Shown piece after piece: positions 31,114 to 38,911 of a stretch of DNA of 64,000 bases. This stretch comes from Nocardia sp. CY41 (lineage in GTDB: Bacteria; Actinomycetota; Actinomycetes; Mycobacteriales; Mycobacteriaceae). The position numbers were made by a program, and so were the translations under genes. The DNA lies in NCBI RefSeq assembly GCF_009829325.1, contig NZ_VUOS01000007.1, positions 271,130-335,129 of the forward strand, given 5' to 3'. Positions within the stretch are counted from its first letter, which is position 1. Each line of letters begins with the position of its first letter. Below the pieces are notes generated by a model. It searched no databases and was not told the DNA's origin. It was given only the letters and a program-made list of their open reading frames with translations.

Positions 31114-32412
31114 ATGCGCGAATATTTTGCGATCCTGTTGCTGATCGGAATTATCGGGCACATCGCCTATTACGTCGTTCGTGACGGACCGGGCCATCTA
31201 CGTTCGACATTCGCACCGGCGTTGGGGGTGCGGATACCTTCCCCCCTGAACAGCGTCTGCCACGTCGTTGCTCCTGTAGTGCTCTTCGGGGCGGTGTGGG
31301 TGGGAACAGTTCCGGCCTCTATCGCGGCCGTGCTGGTGTTCACTGCGTGGCTGATGTGTCAGCCGCACCGGCTTTCGAACCACTTGGCGTTGTCCTGGAT
31401 GGCATTGACCTCGCTGATCTTCGCCGCGTCCGAGCCCGCCACGGCGATGCGGTGGCTGCTGGCGATCCTGTATCTCTCGGCAGCGGCGATCAAAGTCAAC
31501 CGAGAGTTCTTGTCGGCCGAGGTGAGTGCGGCCAAATTCATGCTGCGCAGGTATGCCGCCCGGATGGGCTTCGCGGCCCCCGAGCCGGTCGTGCGGATTG
31601 CTCCGTGGATAGCCGTGCTGAGCGAGACCGGGATCGGTGTTCTCGTTCTCACGCCGGGTGGGCTCTGGCCGGCCTTCGCGCTGGCGGCTGTCGTGCATCT
31701 GGCCTTCGGCATGCTGGGGAACTTTCACTTCTCGTTGTTGGTGCTGGCCCCGTGGGCGCTGGCGCTTTCGGCGGATGGTCGCCTGGACGAGGCGGTGATC
31801 GCCGCAACGGTCGTGTCCGTGATCGCCGGTGGGCTCTGTGGCTGGTTCCTCACCTCGGCCGAGGTGTTCTCACACCGCCGCGCCGGGCGAGGGGTGAACG
31901 CGACGCTAGGTGCCGCCTACGGCGCGGTCTGCGTGGGAATAGCCGGAACGGCACATCCCTCCGCCCCGGTAGTGCACGCGGCCGCACTGGCACCGATCGT
32001 GCTAGGAGGACTCAATTTCGGGCTTCTCCTCATCGGTGTCAAGTCCGAATGGGCGTTCTCGATGTTCTCGAACACGCGTCCCTTCTGGACCGGGCGGATA
32101 GCGGGAGTTCCGGTTCCCTGGCGCGAAACTTACTTTCACGTGATCGTGCCGTCCGACGTGATCGCCTCGATCGAAACTCCGGCCCATCTTCGCAGCAAGA
32201 TCTCGGACCGAACTTCGGTCTTCAGCGCTGCGATGGCGGCAGAGTTACAGAGGCTGGCTCCTGGGCGCATTGTCGTGCGGCGTGCGCGGCTCGACAGGGA
32301 TCGAATGCTGTTCGTTCCGGATGACCCCGGTGCTGCCGATCTTCCGAAACGGGGGATTTTTCGACACCCCCCGATCCTGTCGCGCGATCTGCGTCTTCCT
32401 TACTATGGTTGA
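31114..32412 (+). CDS. HTTM-like integral membrane protein
   Basis: This 432-residue protein has about eight to ten hydrophobic segments in its first ~320 residues and a soluble C-terminal tail of ~110 residues. The segments ILYLSAAAIKVNREFLS, ETGIGVLVLTPGG and HLAFGMLGNFHFSLL match the layout of HTTM/DoxX-related proteins. That group includes vitamin K-dependent carboxylase and SdpB, which helps mature the SdpC peptide toxin. The start is ATG 31114; a TTG at 31093 would overlap the stop of the CysO-like gene. The two genes appear to be one operon. A role in peptide maturation or immunity is inferred. Its stop overlaps that of the convergent hydrolase by ten bases. Confidence 0.65.
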   Translation: MREYFAILLLIGIIGHIAYYVVRDGPGHLRSTFAPALGVRIPSPLNSVCHVVAPVVLFGAVWVGTVPASIAAVLVFTAWLMCQPHRLSNHLALSWMALTSLIFAASEPATAMRWLLAILYLSAAAIKVNREFLSAEVSAAKFMLRRYAARMGFAAPEPVVRIAPWIAVLSETGIGVLVLTPGGLWPAFALAAVVHLAFGMLGNFHFSLLVLAPWALALSADGRLDEAVIAATVVSVIAGGLCGWFLTSAEVFSHRRAGRGVNATLGAAYGAVCVGIAGTAHPSAPVVHAAALAPIVLGGLNFGLLLIGVKSEWAFSMFSNTRPFWTGRIAGVPVPWRETYFHVIVPSDVIASIETPAHLRSKISDRTSVFSAAMAAELQRLAPGRIVVRRARLDRDRMLFVPDDPGAADLPKRGIFRHPPILSRDLRLPYYG

Positions 32413-33221
32413 CAGTCACGCCATCGGCGCTCCGCCAGCTCATAATTAGACCAGTAGTCCATCTCTCCGATTCGTTCGTGGCCCATCTCGTTATGGATCA
32501 TTCGCACGGTGATGTTGGGGCTTGTGTCGGCATGCGCGAGCAGTGGCCTCACATGTTCCAGAAGGTGATACGTATCTTTGTTGTTCACCATGACATGTAT
32601 TCGGGAGAGGCTGGGCACGGGATGCTGTTCCAGTAATCGGTCCAATCGCTCCGGTGGTGCTGTATGCGCCAGTCGAGAGTACGGCGCGAATTCCGGCCAG
32701 TAATAGAACGTCGTGGGGTCGTTCTGTGGCGCGACGGCGATGGTGAGGGAGGGGCCGGTCCAGCGCAAGGCGTTGCGAATTGCCGCGTAGGCGCCGGCGG
32801 AGGAGCCGTGCCACACCACACCTCGCAGGTCGTCGTCCCGGATCAGCGAATCGGCCAAGTCTGTGACAACGGGCCAGAATTTGTCGTCGCCGAGCAGATG
32901 CCAGCCGATCGAGCAGTCGGTCGAGTACAGCAGAATCGGGTCGCAGAGGAAAACGCACACCGCACCGAGCCTGCGTGAGCTGCCTTGGCGGTAGAAGACC
33001 GGAGGGGTGTACTTCTCCCGCTTGGCCTGACCGTGGACAAAAATATGCAAGTAGGGGTCGCGGATCGCGGCGGGCCTGCGGATCAGGAAGCGCAGCTCGT
33101 ACCCTTCCGGTGTCCGTGCCGCTAGCTCGTGCAGACGCGAGCTACCGGTGACGTGCTGTTCGGTCGATTCGCGCACCACCCGGACATCGATCCCGGGCCG
33201 GGTGGGCAGGACGCAGCTCAT
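32403..33221 (-). CDS. Alpha/beta hydrolase-like protein of the YcaO cluster
   Basis: This 272-residue protein has a nucleophile elbow WHGSSAGAYAAIRNAL (GxSxG at about residues 139-143) and the strands YLHIFVHGQAKR and GVVWHGSS, so an alpha/beta hydrolase fold is likely. Candidate acid and histidine residues lie in the last third (NNKDTYHLLEH, MIHNEMGHERIGEMDY). No signal peptide is present. Its ATG overlaps the stop of the YcaO gene (ATGA), so it is translationally coupled to it. Possible roles are leader removal or hydrolysis of a modified peptide; neither can be shown here. Confidence 0.7.
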   Translation of the reverse strand: MSCVLPTRPGIDVRVVRESTEQHVTGSSRLHELAARTPEGYELRFLIRRPAAIRDPYLHIFVHGQAKREKYTPPVFYRQGSSRRLGAVCVFLCDPILLYSTDCSIGWHLLGDDKFWPVVTDLADSLIRDDDLRGVVWHGSSAGAYAAIRNALRWTGPSLTIAVAPQNDPTTFYYWPEFAPYSRLAHTAPPERLDRLLEQHPVPSLSRIHVMVNNKDTYHLLEHVRPLLAHADTSPNITVRMIHNEMGHERIGEMDYWSNYELAERRWRDCQP

Positions 33222-34393
33222 CGCGGGACATGTCCCCGGGCGCTGTAGACCAGGCCCGGCGCGAAGGCTCGCACCACCGAGAAGACATCGGGATGTGTGG
33301 ACAGATCGATCCAGATCGGTTCACGACCGGTATGTGCGGAGATGCGCTCCGCTACGGCGGCACGCTCGTCCGCGAAAGAATCCTCGTGCAGACCTTCCTC
33401 GCCCACGGCCTCGGCCCAGGGTATTCCGCTCGCGTCGAGCGCGGGTACCGGAGGACGCGCGTCGAGTGCGGGAGCGCCGTCGGAGGGTATGTCGTCTCTG
33501 GTGCCGACGATCTCGGTCAGTCGGGACTGCACTGCTTCCGTCACCGCACGCGACAGTGCTACCGCGGGATCGGAGTGCGCGCCGGAGCCGGCGCAGGTGA
33601 GCGCGAAATCCTCCGACCATATGAAGGCCACGGCGGTGGGTACCCGGAAAGGATTGGGCACCATCGCTGTTTCGAACTGGACACCGGCGCGGCGCAATTT
33701 CTCGAACAGCTCTTGGCAGTGGTCGCTGTCGACCGTGGACACGTCGATCACTCGGCGGAAGTCGGCCGTCACCGATGACAGCGACGATACGGTGTCTCGT
33801 TCGATCAACTCGTACAGCGCATGCAGCAAGGCCTCGTCCCGGGTGTTTCCGGACGCCAGGCCGGTACTGCTGGTGCGGAAGACTCCCGGACGCCAGTCGT
33901 AACCGTTGCCGAACGTCAGATCGACGAGCCCACGCGGAACCATGCTCGGCGTGGCGCTGACCAGCGTTGTCGCGTGGTACCACTGGAGATCGAGTTGCCG
34001 GACGACGTGCGCGTCCACGCGGAGCTGCAGGTCGGCGATCTCGTAGGTCAATGCCAGCTCATCGGCACGAGCCGAGAACGCCTCTGCGGCAGGGCGTTCG
34101 GCGTGGTCCAGTTCGATGCATTCCATCACTGCCGAGAGACGCGCGAGCAGCGGAGTCGAACCCTTGCCCTGCGAGACGACGAGGGTCTCCGACCGCGGCC
34201 TGGTCGCCATGACGACCGGTATTCCGATGCAATCGAAGTGTGTCACGTCGGCCACTCGAGTGATGCCGAACTCCGGCAGCAACGGGGCGATCGACTCCCA
34301 TGTCTGCTCGGGCTCCCGCGCCCGGTAGGTGCCGTGGAGGTCCACGCGGGTATCAGGCACGGAGACCTGCCTCGTTGCGTTCGGCGGCGACAT
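33218..34393 (-). CDS. YcaO-domain enzyme, TfuA-associated (putative thioamide synthetase)
   Basis: YcaO enzymes activate peptide backbone amides with ATP; with TfuA partners they are known to form thioamides (thioviridamide, thiovarsolin, McrA). The 391-residue protein shows the ATP-binding pattern SAVMECIE (about 88-95), STGLASGNTRDEALLHALYE then LIERD (176-200), and LSRAVTEAVQSR (279-290). The C-terminus (GLVYSARGHVPR) lacks the PxPxP tail of azoline-forming cyclodehydratases, consistent with a thioamide-type enzyme. The ATG at 34393 overlaps tfuA by 41 bases; a GTG at 34360 with upstream AGG is the alternative. It is coupled to the hydrolase downstream. Confidence 0.9.
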   Translation of the reverse strand: MSPPNATRQVSVPDTRVDLHGTYRAREPEQTWESIAPLLPEFGITRVADVTHFDCIGIPVVMATRPRSETLVVSQGKGSTPLLARLSAVMECIELDHAERPAAEAFSARADELALTYEIADLQLRVDAHVVRQLDLQWYHATTLVSATPSMVPRGLVDLTFGNGYDWRPGVFRTSSTGLASGNTRDEALLHALYELIERDTVSSLSSVTADFRRVIDVSTVDSDHCQELFEKLRRAGVQFETAMVPNPFRVPTAVAFIWSEDFALTCAGSGAHSDPAVALSRAVTEAVQSRLTEIVGTRDDIPSDGAPALDARPPVPALDASGIPWAEAVGEEGLHEDSFADERAAVAERISAHTGREPIWIDLSTHPDVFSVVRAFAPGLVYSARGHVPR

Positions 34394-35603
34394 CCCGCAG
34401 ATAGCCGACGATGAACAGAGCGAGCGCCTCCACCGCGTCGTGCTCGGAACGAAGGCCGCGGCGTGCGTATTCGGTTGTCAGACCCTCCACCGGAACGTTC
34501 CACAGCGCGCTCAGCACCGATCGCCCGACCGACCGATGCAGCGCTCGCGGGTCGACCGCGGCATGCTGCGCCGTGAACGAGGAATGGGCCGCGCGGTACG
34601 CGGCCACCGTCGCCCGATCGTGTTCTGTCTCATCGGCCAGAAGCACCGCGCGATGCGCCGGGTTCGCCACATCGAACCTGGGGGAGAAGACGACAGCCGG
34701 GTCGAGCGCGCTCGCGCCGAGCCGTTGGAGGCGATCTCCGAGCGCGACGCCTACTGTCCCGTCCGCCGGTTCGAGCGAACTGTAGGTCAGGAATTCCCGC
34801 CACACCCGGGGGAAATCCGGATGGAAGATCTGCTGATATCGCACCCGATCCAGATAGCGGATGCCCGGGCCGGCCGGATCCTCGATGAAGAAGTTGCGCC
34901 AGTCACGGTAGAACGATGTGATCCAGTCGCGCGGCACGGGCCGGACGGCCGCAGGCGCGCCTTCGCAGGCGAGTAGGGCCGCCACCGCATCCCGCTTCTT
35001 GACGTCGCCGAACTCTGGGTCGTCATCGAGGCGACGGCCGAGCCAGCGGGCGAGTTCGTCGAATCCGGCGGCTGTCAGCACCCGCACCATGTGACCCACA
35101 GTGCGTTCGGCGTAGTAGATATCGCGAATCGCGGCCAAGGCGGGTTCCGCGTCCTCGGGTGGCATGATGCGCTCGGCCACCGCTGATGCGAGCATGGCCC
35201 GGGCATTGACCAGCGGAACCGTCTGCGCTCGCTGGTCGCCGTCGGGCGCGTGCACGACCGCTACCTCGGCATCGTCCCAGATCGTCCCGTCGCGATAGGC
35301 TGCGAAAACCTCGCCGTATCCGATCATCCCCACCGGCTCCAGATCTGCCGCCCGCAAAGCCCCTATGCTCGCGGTGCCGGCTACGACGACTCCGCCGTCC
35401 AGTGCGCCGATGATTTCCTTGTGCCGGATGGTCGCAGAGTGATGAAAAAGCCCGTCGACGATCAAAACGATATCCCCGGAACGAATCGACGAATCGAATA
35501 AATCGCCGTGCGCGATCGGGCCTTTGATTCGGGCGCGCGGTGCTATTTCGAGAACTTCCGCGGGACTGATCGTCGGTCCTGTGAATACATGCAGCGTCCG
35601 CAT
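34353..35603 (-). CDS. TfuA-like protein
   Basis: TfuA proteins partner YcaO enzymes in peptide thioamidation, probably by delivering or activating sulfur. The 416-residue protein has the TfuA core: LHVFTGPTISPAEVL, RIKGPIAHGDL, DIVLIVDGLFHH, and GTASIGALRAADL followed by GMIGYGEVFAAYRDGTIWDD and EVAVVH. The remaining ~290 residues are helical and carry no recognised domain. ATG 35603 (MRTLHVF) is used; ATG 35609 is also possible. It follows the precursor gene after a hairpin and overlaps ycaO, so precursor, TfuA, YcaO and hydrolase appear to form one operon. Confidence 0.88.
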   Translation of the reverse strand: MRTLHVFTGPTISPAEVLEIAPRARIKGPIAHGDLFDSSIRSGDIVLIVDGLFHHSATIRHKEIIGALDGGVVVAGTASIGALRAADLEPVGMIGYGEVFAAYRDGTIWDDAEVAVVHAPDGDQRAQTVPLVNARAMLASAVAERIMPPEDAEPALAAIRDIYYAERTVGHMVRVLTAAGFDELARWLGRRLDDDPEFGDVKKRDAVAALLACEGAPAAVRPVPRDWITSFYRDWRNFFIEDPAGPGIRYLDRVRYQQIFHPDFPRVWREFLTYSSLEPADGTVGVALGDRLQRLGASALDPAVVFSPRFDVANPAHRAVLLADETEHDRATVAAYRAAHSSFTAQHAAVDPRALHRSVGRSVLSALWNVPVEGLTTEYARRGLRSEHDAVEALALFIVGYLRDVAAERNEAGLRA

Positions 35604-35616
35604 GTGCATCGGAACC

Positions 35617-35650
35617 CGTCAACGGGGGCAGGATTCCGCCCCCGTTGACG
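35617..35650 (-). terminator. Hairpin between precursor gene and tfuA
   Basis: The arms cgtcaacgggggc (35617-35629) and gcccccgttgacg (35638-35650) pair perfectly over 13 bases with an eight-base loop. It begins nine bases past the precursor stop codon and ends about 14 bases before the tfuA ATG, with no T-tract after it. Such partial terminators or stabilising hairpins often raise precursor mRNA relative to enzyme mRNA in RiPP operons (inference). It may also affect tfuA translation. Confidence 0.7.
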
Positions 35651-35658
35651 CTGTTTCC

Positions 35659-35814
35659 CTAGTCCGCAGTGTCCGCGTCGGACACCGCAACCGGCCGACG
35701 GAGCTCGAGAGCGAACAGCTTCTCGAACTGATCCGAAGTCAATTCCGTCGCCAGGCTGACGATATCGCCGTTCTCCGAGCCGCGAACAGGCGAAATATCG
35801 GTTGGTGCGGTCAT
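35659..35814 (-). CDS. Candidate RiPP precursor peptide (51 residues)
   Basis: This is a short gene just upstream of tfuA-ycaO. The peptide starts MTAPTDISPVRGSENGD, continues with an amphipathic stretch (IVSLATELTSDQFEKLFALE) that looks like a recognition-helix leader, and ends LRRPVAVSDADTAD. There is no cysteine. A double-Arg precedes the C-terminal eleven residues, a possible core boundary (inference). The SD sequence AGGGAGGGAA lies about five bases from the ATG at 35814, stronger than for the enzyme genes, and a sigma70-like promoter is upstream. No homologue was recognised. The evidence is position, size, expression signals and leader-like sequence. Confidence 0.7.
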   Translation of the reverse strand: MTAPTDISPVRGSENGDIVSLATELTSDQFEKLFALELRRPVAVSDADTAD

Positions 35815-35862
35815 TGCATTCCCTCCCTGAGAACGGAGCGAACTCCCCGCCCCGTATAGGAG

Positions 35863-35891
35863 AAGTTACTGTGGAGCGATGTAGCGGTCAA
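35863..35891 (-). promoter_or_regulatory. Sigma70-type promoter of the peptide operon
   Basis: On the minus strand TTGACC (35886-35891) is followed after exactly 17 bases by TAACTT (35863-35868), close to the vegetative -35/-10 consensus. Transcription would start near 35855, giving a leader of about 40 bases before the precursor ATG with its strong ribosome binding site. Confidence 0.65.
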
Positions 35892-35950
35892 CCCCCGTTT
35901 TCGGAGAGAACATCGAAACGCACTGTCATATGCGCGTTTTCAGGCATCTC

Positions 35951-37228
35951 CTACTCCGCCTCGTAGCGCAGCGCGTTCTCCGAGCGGCAGATCTCTTCGA
36001 TGCCGGAGACGATGTCGCGCAGCAGTTCCGAGGGCAGTGCGGCCGGGCGCAGGCGGCAGGTGAAGGTGATCAGGCCGTGGTCCTCGGGCGGCAGGCCGCG
36101 CGCGGCGGATTCCGCGCGCAGGTAGCGCGAGCGCACGCCGTAGGTCATCGCGGAGATGACGGTGAAGCAGCCCGTGCGTTCCCGGTGCCCCGAGAACAGA
36201 TCGTGCAGGCGGTAAAACACCGACGAATAGCTCGACAGCGGCGCGAAAACGCCCACCCGGTAGGCGGGACCACGCTCCGACGAACTGAGCGCTGTATCGG
36301 CCAGATACTCGGCATCGCGCAGGGTCTGTACCTTCGGCGCGAACAGCACCGCGCCCGCCGCCGCGTTGCGCACCGGCATGCCCGCTTTGCCGGGCGCGGC
36401 GGAGGCGATGGCGCCCAGCGATTTCCGCGCCCGCGACCCGACCTCGCGGCGGGCGCGCAGCCCTCGGGTGGGCGCGGTGGGGTAGAGGCTCGACCACTGA
36501 CCGAAGCGCACGGTACCCAGTTGCACATGGCCCGTGCCGACCGGACGCGCCACCTTCAGCGGCGCCGTGTCGACCCAGCGGCCCACCTGCAGTTCGGCGT
36601 TGCCGGGCCGCGCGATCTCCGCGTGGGCGTGCTCCACGAACGAGTCGAAGTCGAGGAACCGGTCGGCGTGGGTGGTCAGCCAGGTGTGGTCCTTGTCGAC
36701 CTCGATCGCATCCAAGGTGAGCGCGGTGATGATGCCCGCCCGGCCGCCCGCGCCCAGAATGCGCTGGAACCGCTCGGTGTGGTGGGTGCGCCCGCAGGTG
36801 CCGATGCGCCCGTCGGTGTCCACGTACTCCAGATCGACGATCTGGTCGATGAACAGGCCGTGCTTGTGCGAGGCCGCGCTGACGCCGCCGACCGAGGCGA
36901 AGCCGCCCGCGGTGATGTCGCGGTGGTCCCCGACGACGGGCAGGCCGAGGCCGTGTGCGCCGAGCCTGCGGTCGACGTCGGAGAGCTTGGCGCCCGCTTG
37001 CACCCGGACGGTGCGCCTGCCCAGGTTGATGTCCAGCACCTGATTCATCCGGCGCAGCGATACCACGGTCGGCTGCGCGGGCAAAGTGAGCCCCTCGTCG
37101 AGCAGCTCGCCGCCGCGCACCATCAGCCGTTCCGTTCGCGCTCGGGAATCCCGCACCGTGCGAACGACATCGGCGGTATCGCGGGGGAGGTATTCCTCGG
37201 CGTTGGAGACAGTGTGCGGCGTGCTCAT
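35951..37228 (-). CDS. FAD-binding oxidoreductase (VAO-type)
   Basis: This 425-residue protein has an FAD_binding_4 domain: RTERLMVRGGELLDEG, RRMNQVLDINLGRRTVRVQAG, and GLPVVGDHRDITAGGFASVGG, followed by AGIITALTL. These resemble sugar-lactone oxidases and cytokinin-oxidase-like proteins. The C-terminal half has no residues I can assign to a substrate. The start ATG is at 37228. It ends about 60 bases upstream of the predicted peptide-operon promoter and reads the same way, but the promoter between suggests separate transcription. Its link to the peptide cluster is doubtful. Confidence 0.8.
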   Translation of the reverse strand: MSTPHTVSNAEEYLPRDTADVVRTVRDSRARTERLMVRGGELLDEGLTLPAQPTVVSLRRMNQVLDINLGRRTVRVQAGAKLSDVDRRLGAHGLGLPVVGDHRDITAGGFASVGGVSAASHKHGLFIDQIVDLEYVDTDGRIGTCGRTHHTERFQRILGAGGRAGIITALTLDAIEVDKDHTWLTTHADRFLDFDSFVEHAHAEIARPGNAELQVGRWVDTAPLKVARPVGTGHVQLGTVRFGQWSSLYPTAPTRGLRARREVGSRARKSLGAIASAAPGKAGMPVRNAAAGAVLFAPKVQTLRDAEYLADTALSSSERGPAYRVGVFAPLSSYSSVFYRLHDLFSGHRERTGCFTVISAMTYGVRSRYLRAESAARGLPPEDHGLITFTCRLRPAALPSELLRDIVSGIEEICRSENALRYEAE

Positions 37229-37280
37229 GGCAGAAAAGCTAACCACAGCGCGGCCCGCGCCGCTCCCCCGAAGTCGGGTG

Positions 37281-38846
37281 TCATCGCGACGCGGGCGCAA
37301 GGCTCTTGCTGAACAGGACGGATCCGGCGGCATCGCACAGATCGACGGTCAGTTCCCTGGATTTTCCGTCGATGCGCACCTCGCCGAAATGCTGGAAGGC
37401 GTCCAAGGGCGAGCTGTTCTGCACCGGCGGCGCGTGCACGTAGACCGCCTCCGGGCCGAACGTGCCGTCGAGCCGGTTCGGGCCGAACGCCCCCGCGTTC
37501 AGCGGACCCGAGACGAACTCCCAGAACTCGTCGAAATCGGTGAAGGCCGCGCGCTCCGGCGAATAGCGGTGCGCCGCCGTGTAGTGCACGTCGGCGGTGA
37601 GCCAGACGACGTCGGTCACCTTGTTCGCCCGGATCGACGACAGCACCTGGGCGATCTCGTGTTCCCGACCCGACGGCGCGCCCGGATCGCCGTTGGCGGG
37701 GCCCTCGTAGGCGGTGGTGTTCTTCTGCTCGCCGTCCGGGACGATCAGGCCCAGCGGCAGGTCGTTGGCGATGATCTTCCACGTGGCGGTGGATGCGCGC
37801 AGGCTGTCGATGAGCCACTTCGTCTGTGCCGGACCGAGAATATGACCGTCGGATCCGTTGTTGGCGTTGTTGGTGTCCTTGTTCGCGCGCATGTCGAGCA
37901 CGAAGACGTCGAGCAGCGGTCCGCAGGCGATCTTGCGATACAGTCTGCCGTCCACCGCTTCCCTCGGCTCGAGCGGCATCCATTCGTGGAAGGCCTGCCA
38001 GGAGCGGGTGGCGAGGGTGTCCATGCGGCGTTCGGTGTAGCCCTTGGCTTCGGCGACCAGCCCGCCCGGGTACCAGTTGTTCACCGTCTCGTGGTCGTCC
38101 CACTGCACCACTTGGGCGACCGAGCTGTTGAAGCGGCGGTAGTTCTCGTCGGTCAGGTTGTAGGCGTAGTTGCCGCGGAACTGATCCAGGGTCTGTGCGA
38201 CGGCGCTCTTCGCCTCGCTCACGACATTGCGCCAGATCCGGCCGTCGGGCAGGGTGACCGACTGCTGCAACGGTCCGTCGGCGTAGATCGAGTCGCCGGA
38301 GTGCAGGAACAGGTGGGGGTCGCGGGCGGCCATCGTAGCGAAGATCTTCATGCCGCCCAGTTCGGGGTTGATGCCGTAGCCCTGACCCGCGACGTCGCCG
38401 GACCACTGGAGCCGGATGTCCGCCGCGGCGGTGGGGGCGGTGCGGAAGACACCGGTGACCGGTTCGGAGGTGGCGCCGTCCTCGTCGCGCAGCGTCACCC
38501 GGTAGTGCACCTGCCGGCCCGCGGGCAGGCCGTTGACCCGCACGCGGCCGGTGCCGTCGGAATCCGGGGTGAGCAGCGGACCGGTGCAACGCCTGGCATC
38601 GGTGAACGATTCCGTGGCAGCTGTTTCCACGATCAAGGTGGCGGGGCGATCGGAGCGGGCCCAGATCAACGCACCGTCGGGGCGTGGATCACCTACCGCC
38701 ACACCGTGAGTGAGCACCGGCCGCGGCCGGACCAGCGCCGGGCCGTTGCCCGGCGAGCACGCCGCCAGCGCCGGGGCCGCCACCAGTCCGAGCGCGGAAG
38801 CGCGCAAGACGGTGCGCCGGGATGGTCCTGAGGCCGAGCCGCTCAT
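37281..38846 (-). CDS. phoD: PhoD-family alkaline phosphatase, exported
   Basis: This 521-residue protein has a twin-arginine signal (SRRTVLRASALGLVAAPALAAC) with a lipobox-like cysteine, so it is exported folded and possibly lipid-anchored. The PhoD N-domain carries HGVAVGDPRPDGALIWARSD. The metallophosphatase part has LQWSGDVAGQG, LFLHSGDSIYADG, VQWDDHETVNNWYPGG, DMRANKDTN and VVWLTADVHYTAAHRY, the family's metal ligands. It releases phosphate from mono- or diesters outside the cell. The start ATG is at 38846. Confidence 0.9.
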   Translation of the reverse strand: MSGSASGPSRRTVLRASALGLVAAPALAACSPGNGPALVRPRPVLTHGVAVGDPRPDGALIWARSDRPATLIVETAATESFTDARRCTGPLLTPDSDGTGRVRVNGLPAGRQVHYRVTLRDEDGATSEPVTGVFRTAPTAAADIRLQWSGDVAGQGYGINPELGGMKIFATMAARDPHLFLHSGDSIYADGPLQQSVTLPDGRIWRNVVSEAKSAVAQTLDQFRGNYAYNLTDENYRRFNSSVAQVVQWDDHETVNNWYPGGLVAEAKGYTERRMDTLATRSWQAFHEWMPLEPREAVDGRLYRKIACGPLLDVFVLDMRANKDTNNANNGSDGHILGPAQTKWLIDSLRASTATWKIIANDLPLGLIVPDGEQKNTTAYEGPANGDPGAPSGREHEIAQVLSSIRANKVTDVVWLTADVHYTAAHRYSPERAAFTDFDEFWEFVSGPLNAGAFGPNRLDGTFGPEAVYVHAPPVQNSSPLDAFQHFGEVRIDGKSRELTVDLCDAAGSVLFSKSLAPASR

Positions 38847-38911
38847 GAGGCAACCCTGCCGCAACTACCTCAACGCCACGTGAACAGGCCGGGTCCGGGC
38901 GGCCAACAAGC

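Noticed and set aside
35951..37228. FAD oxidoreductase as a tailoring enzyme of the peptide cluster
   Set aside because: It is on the same strand but upstream of the operon's own promoter, and nothing in its sequence ties it to peptides; it is kept as a neighbour only.
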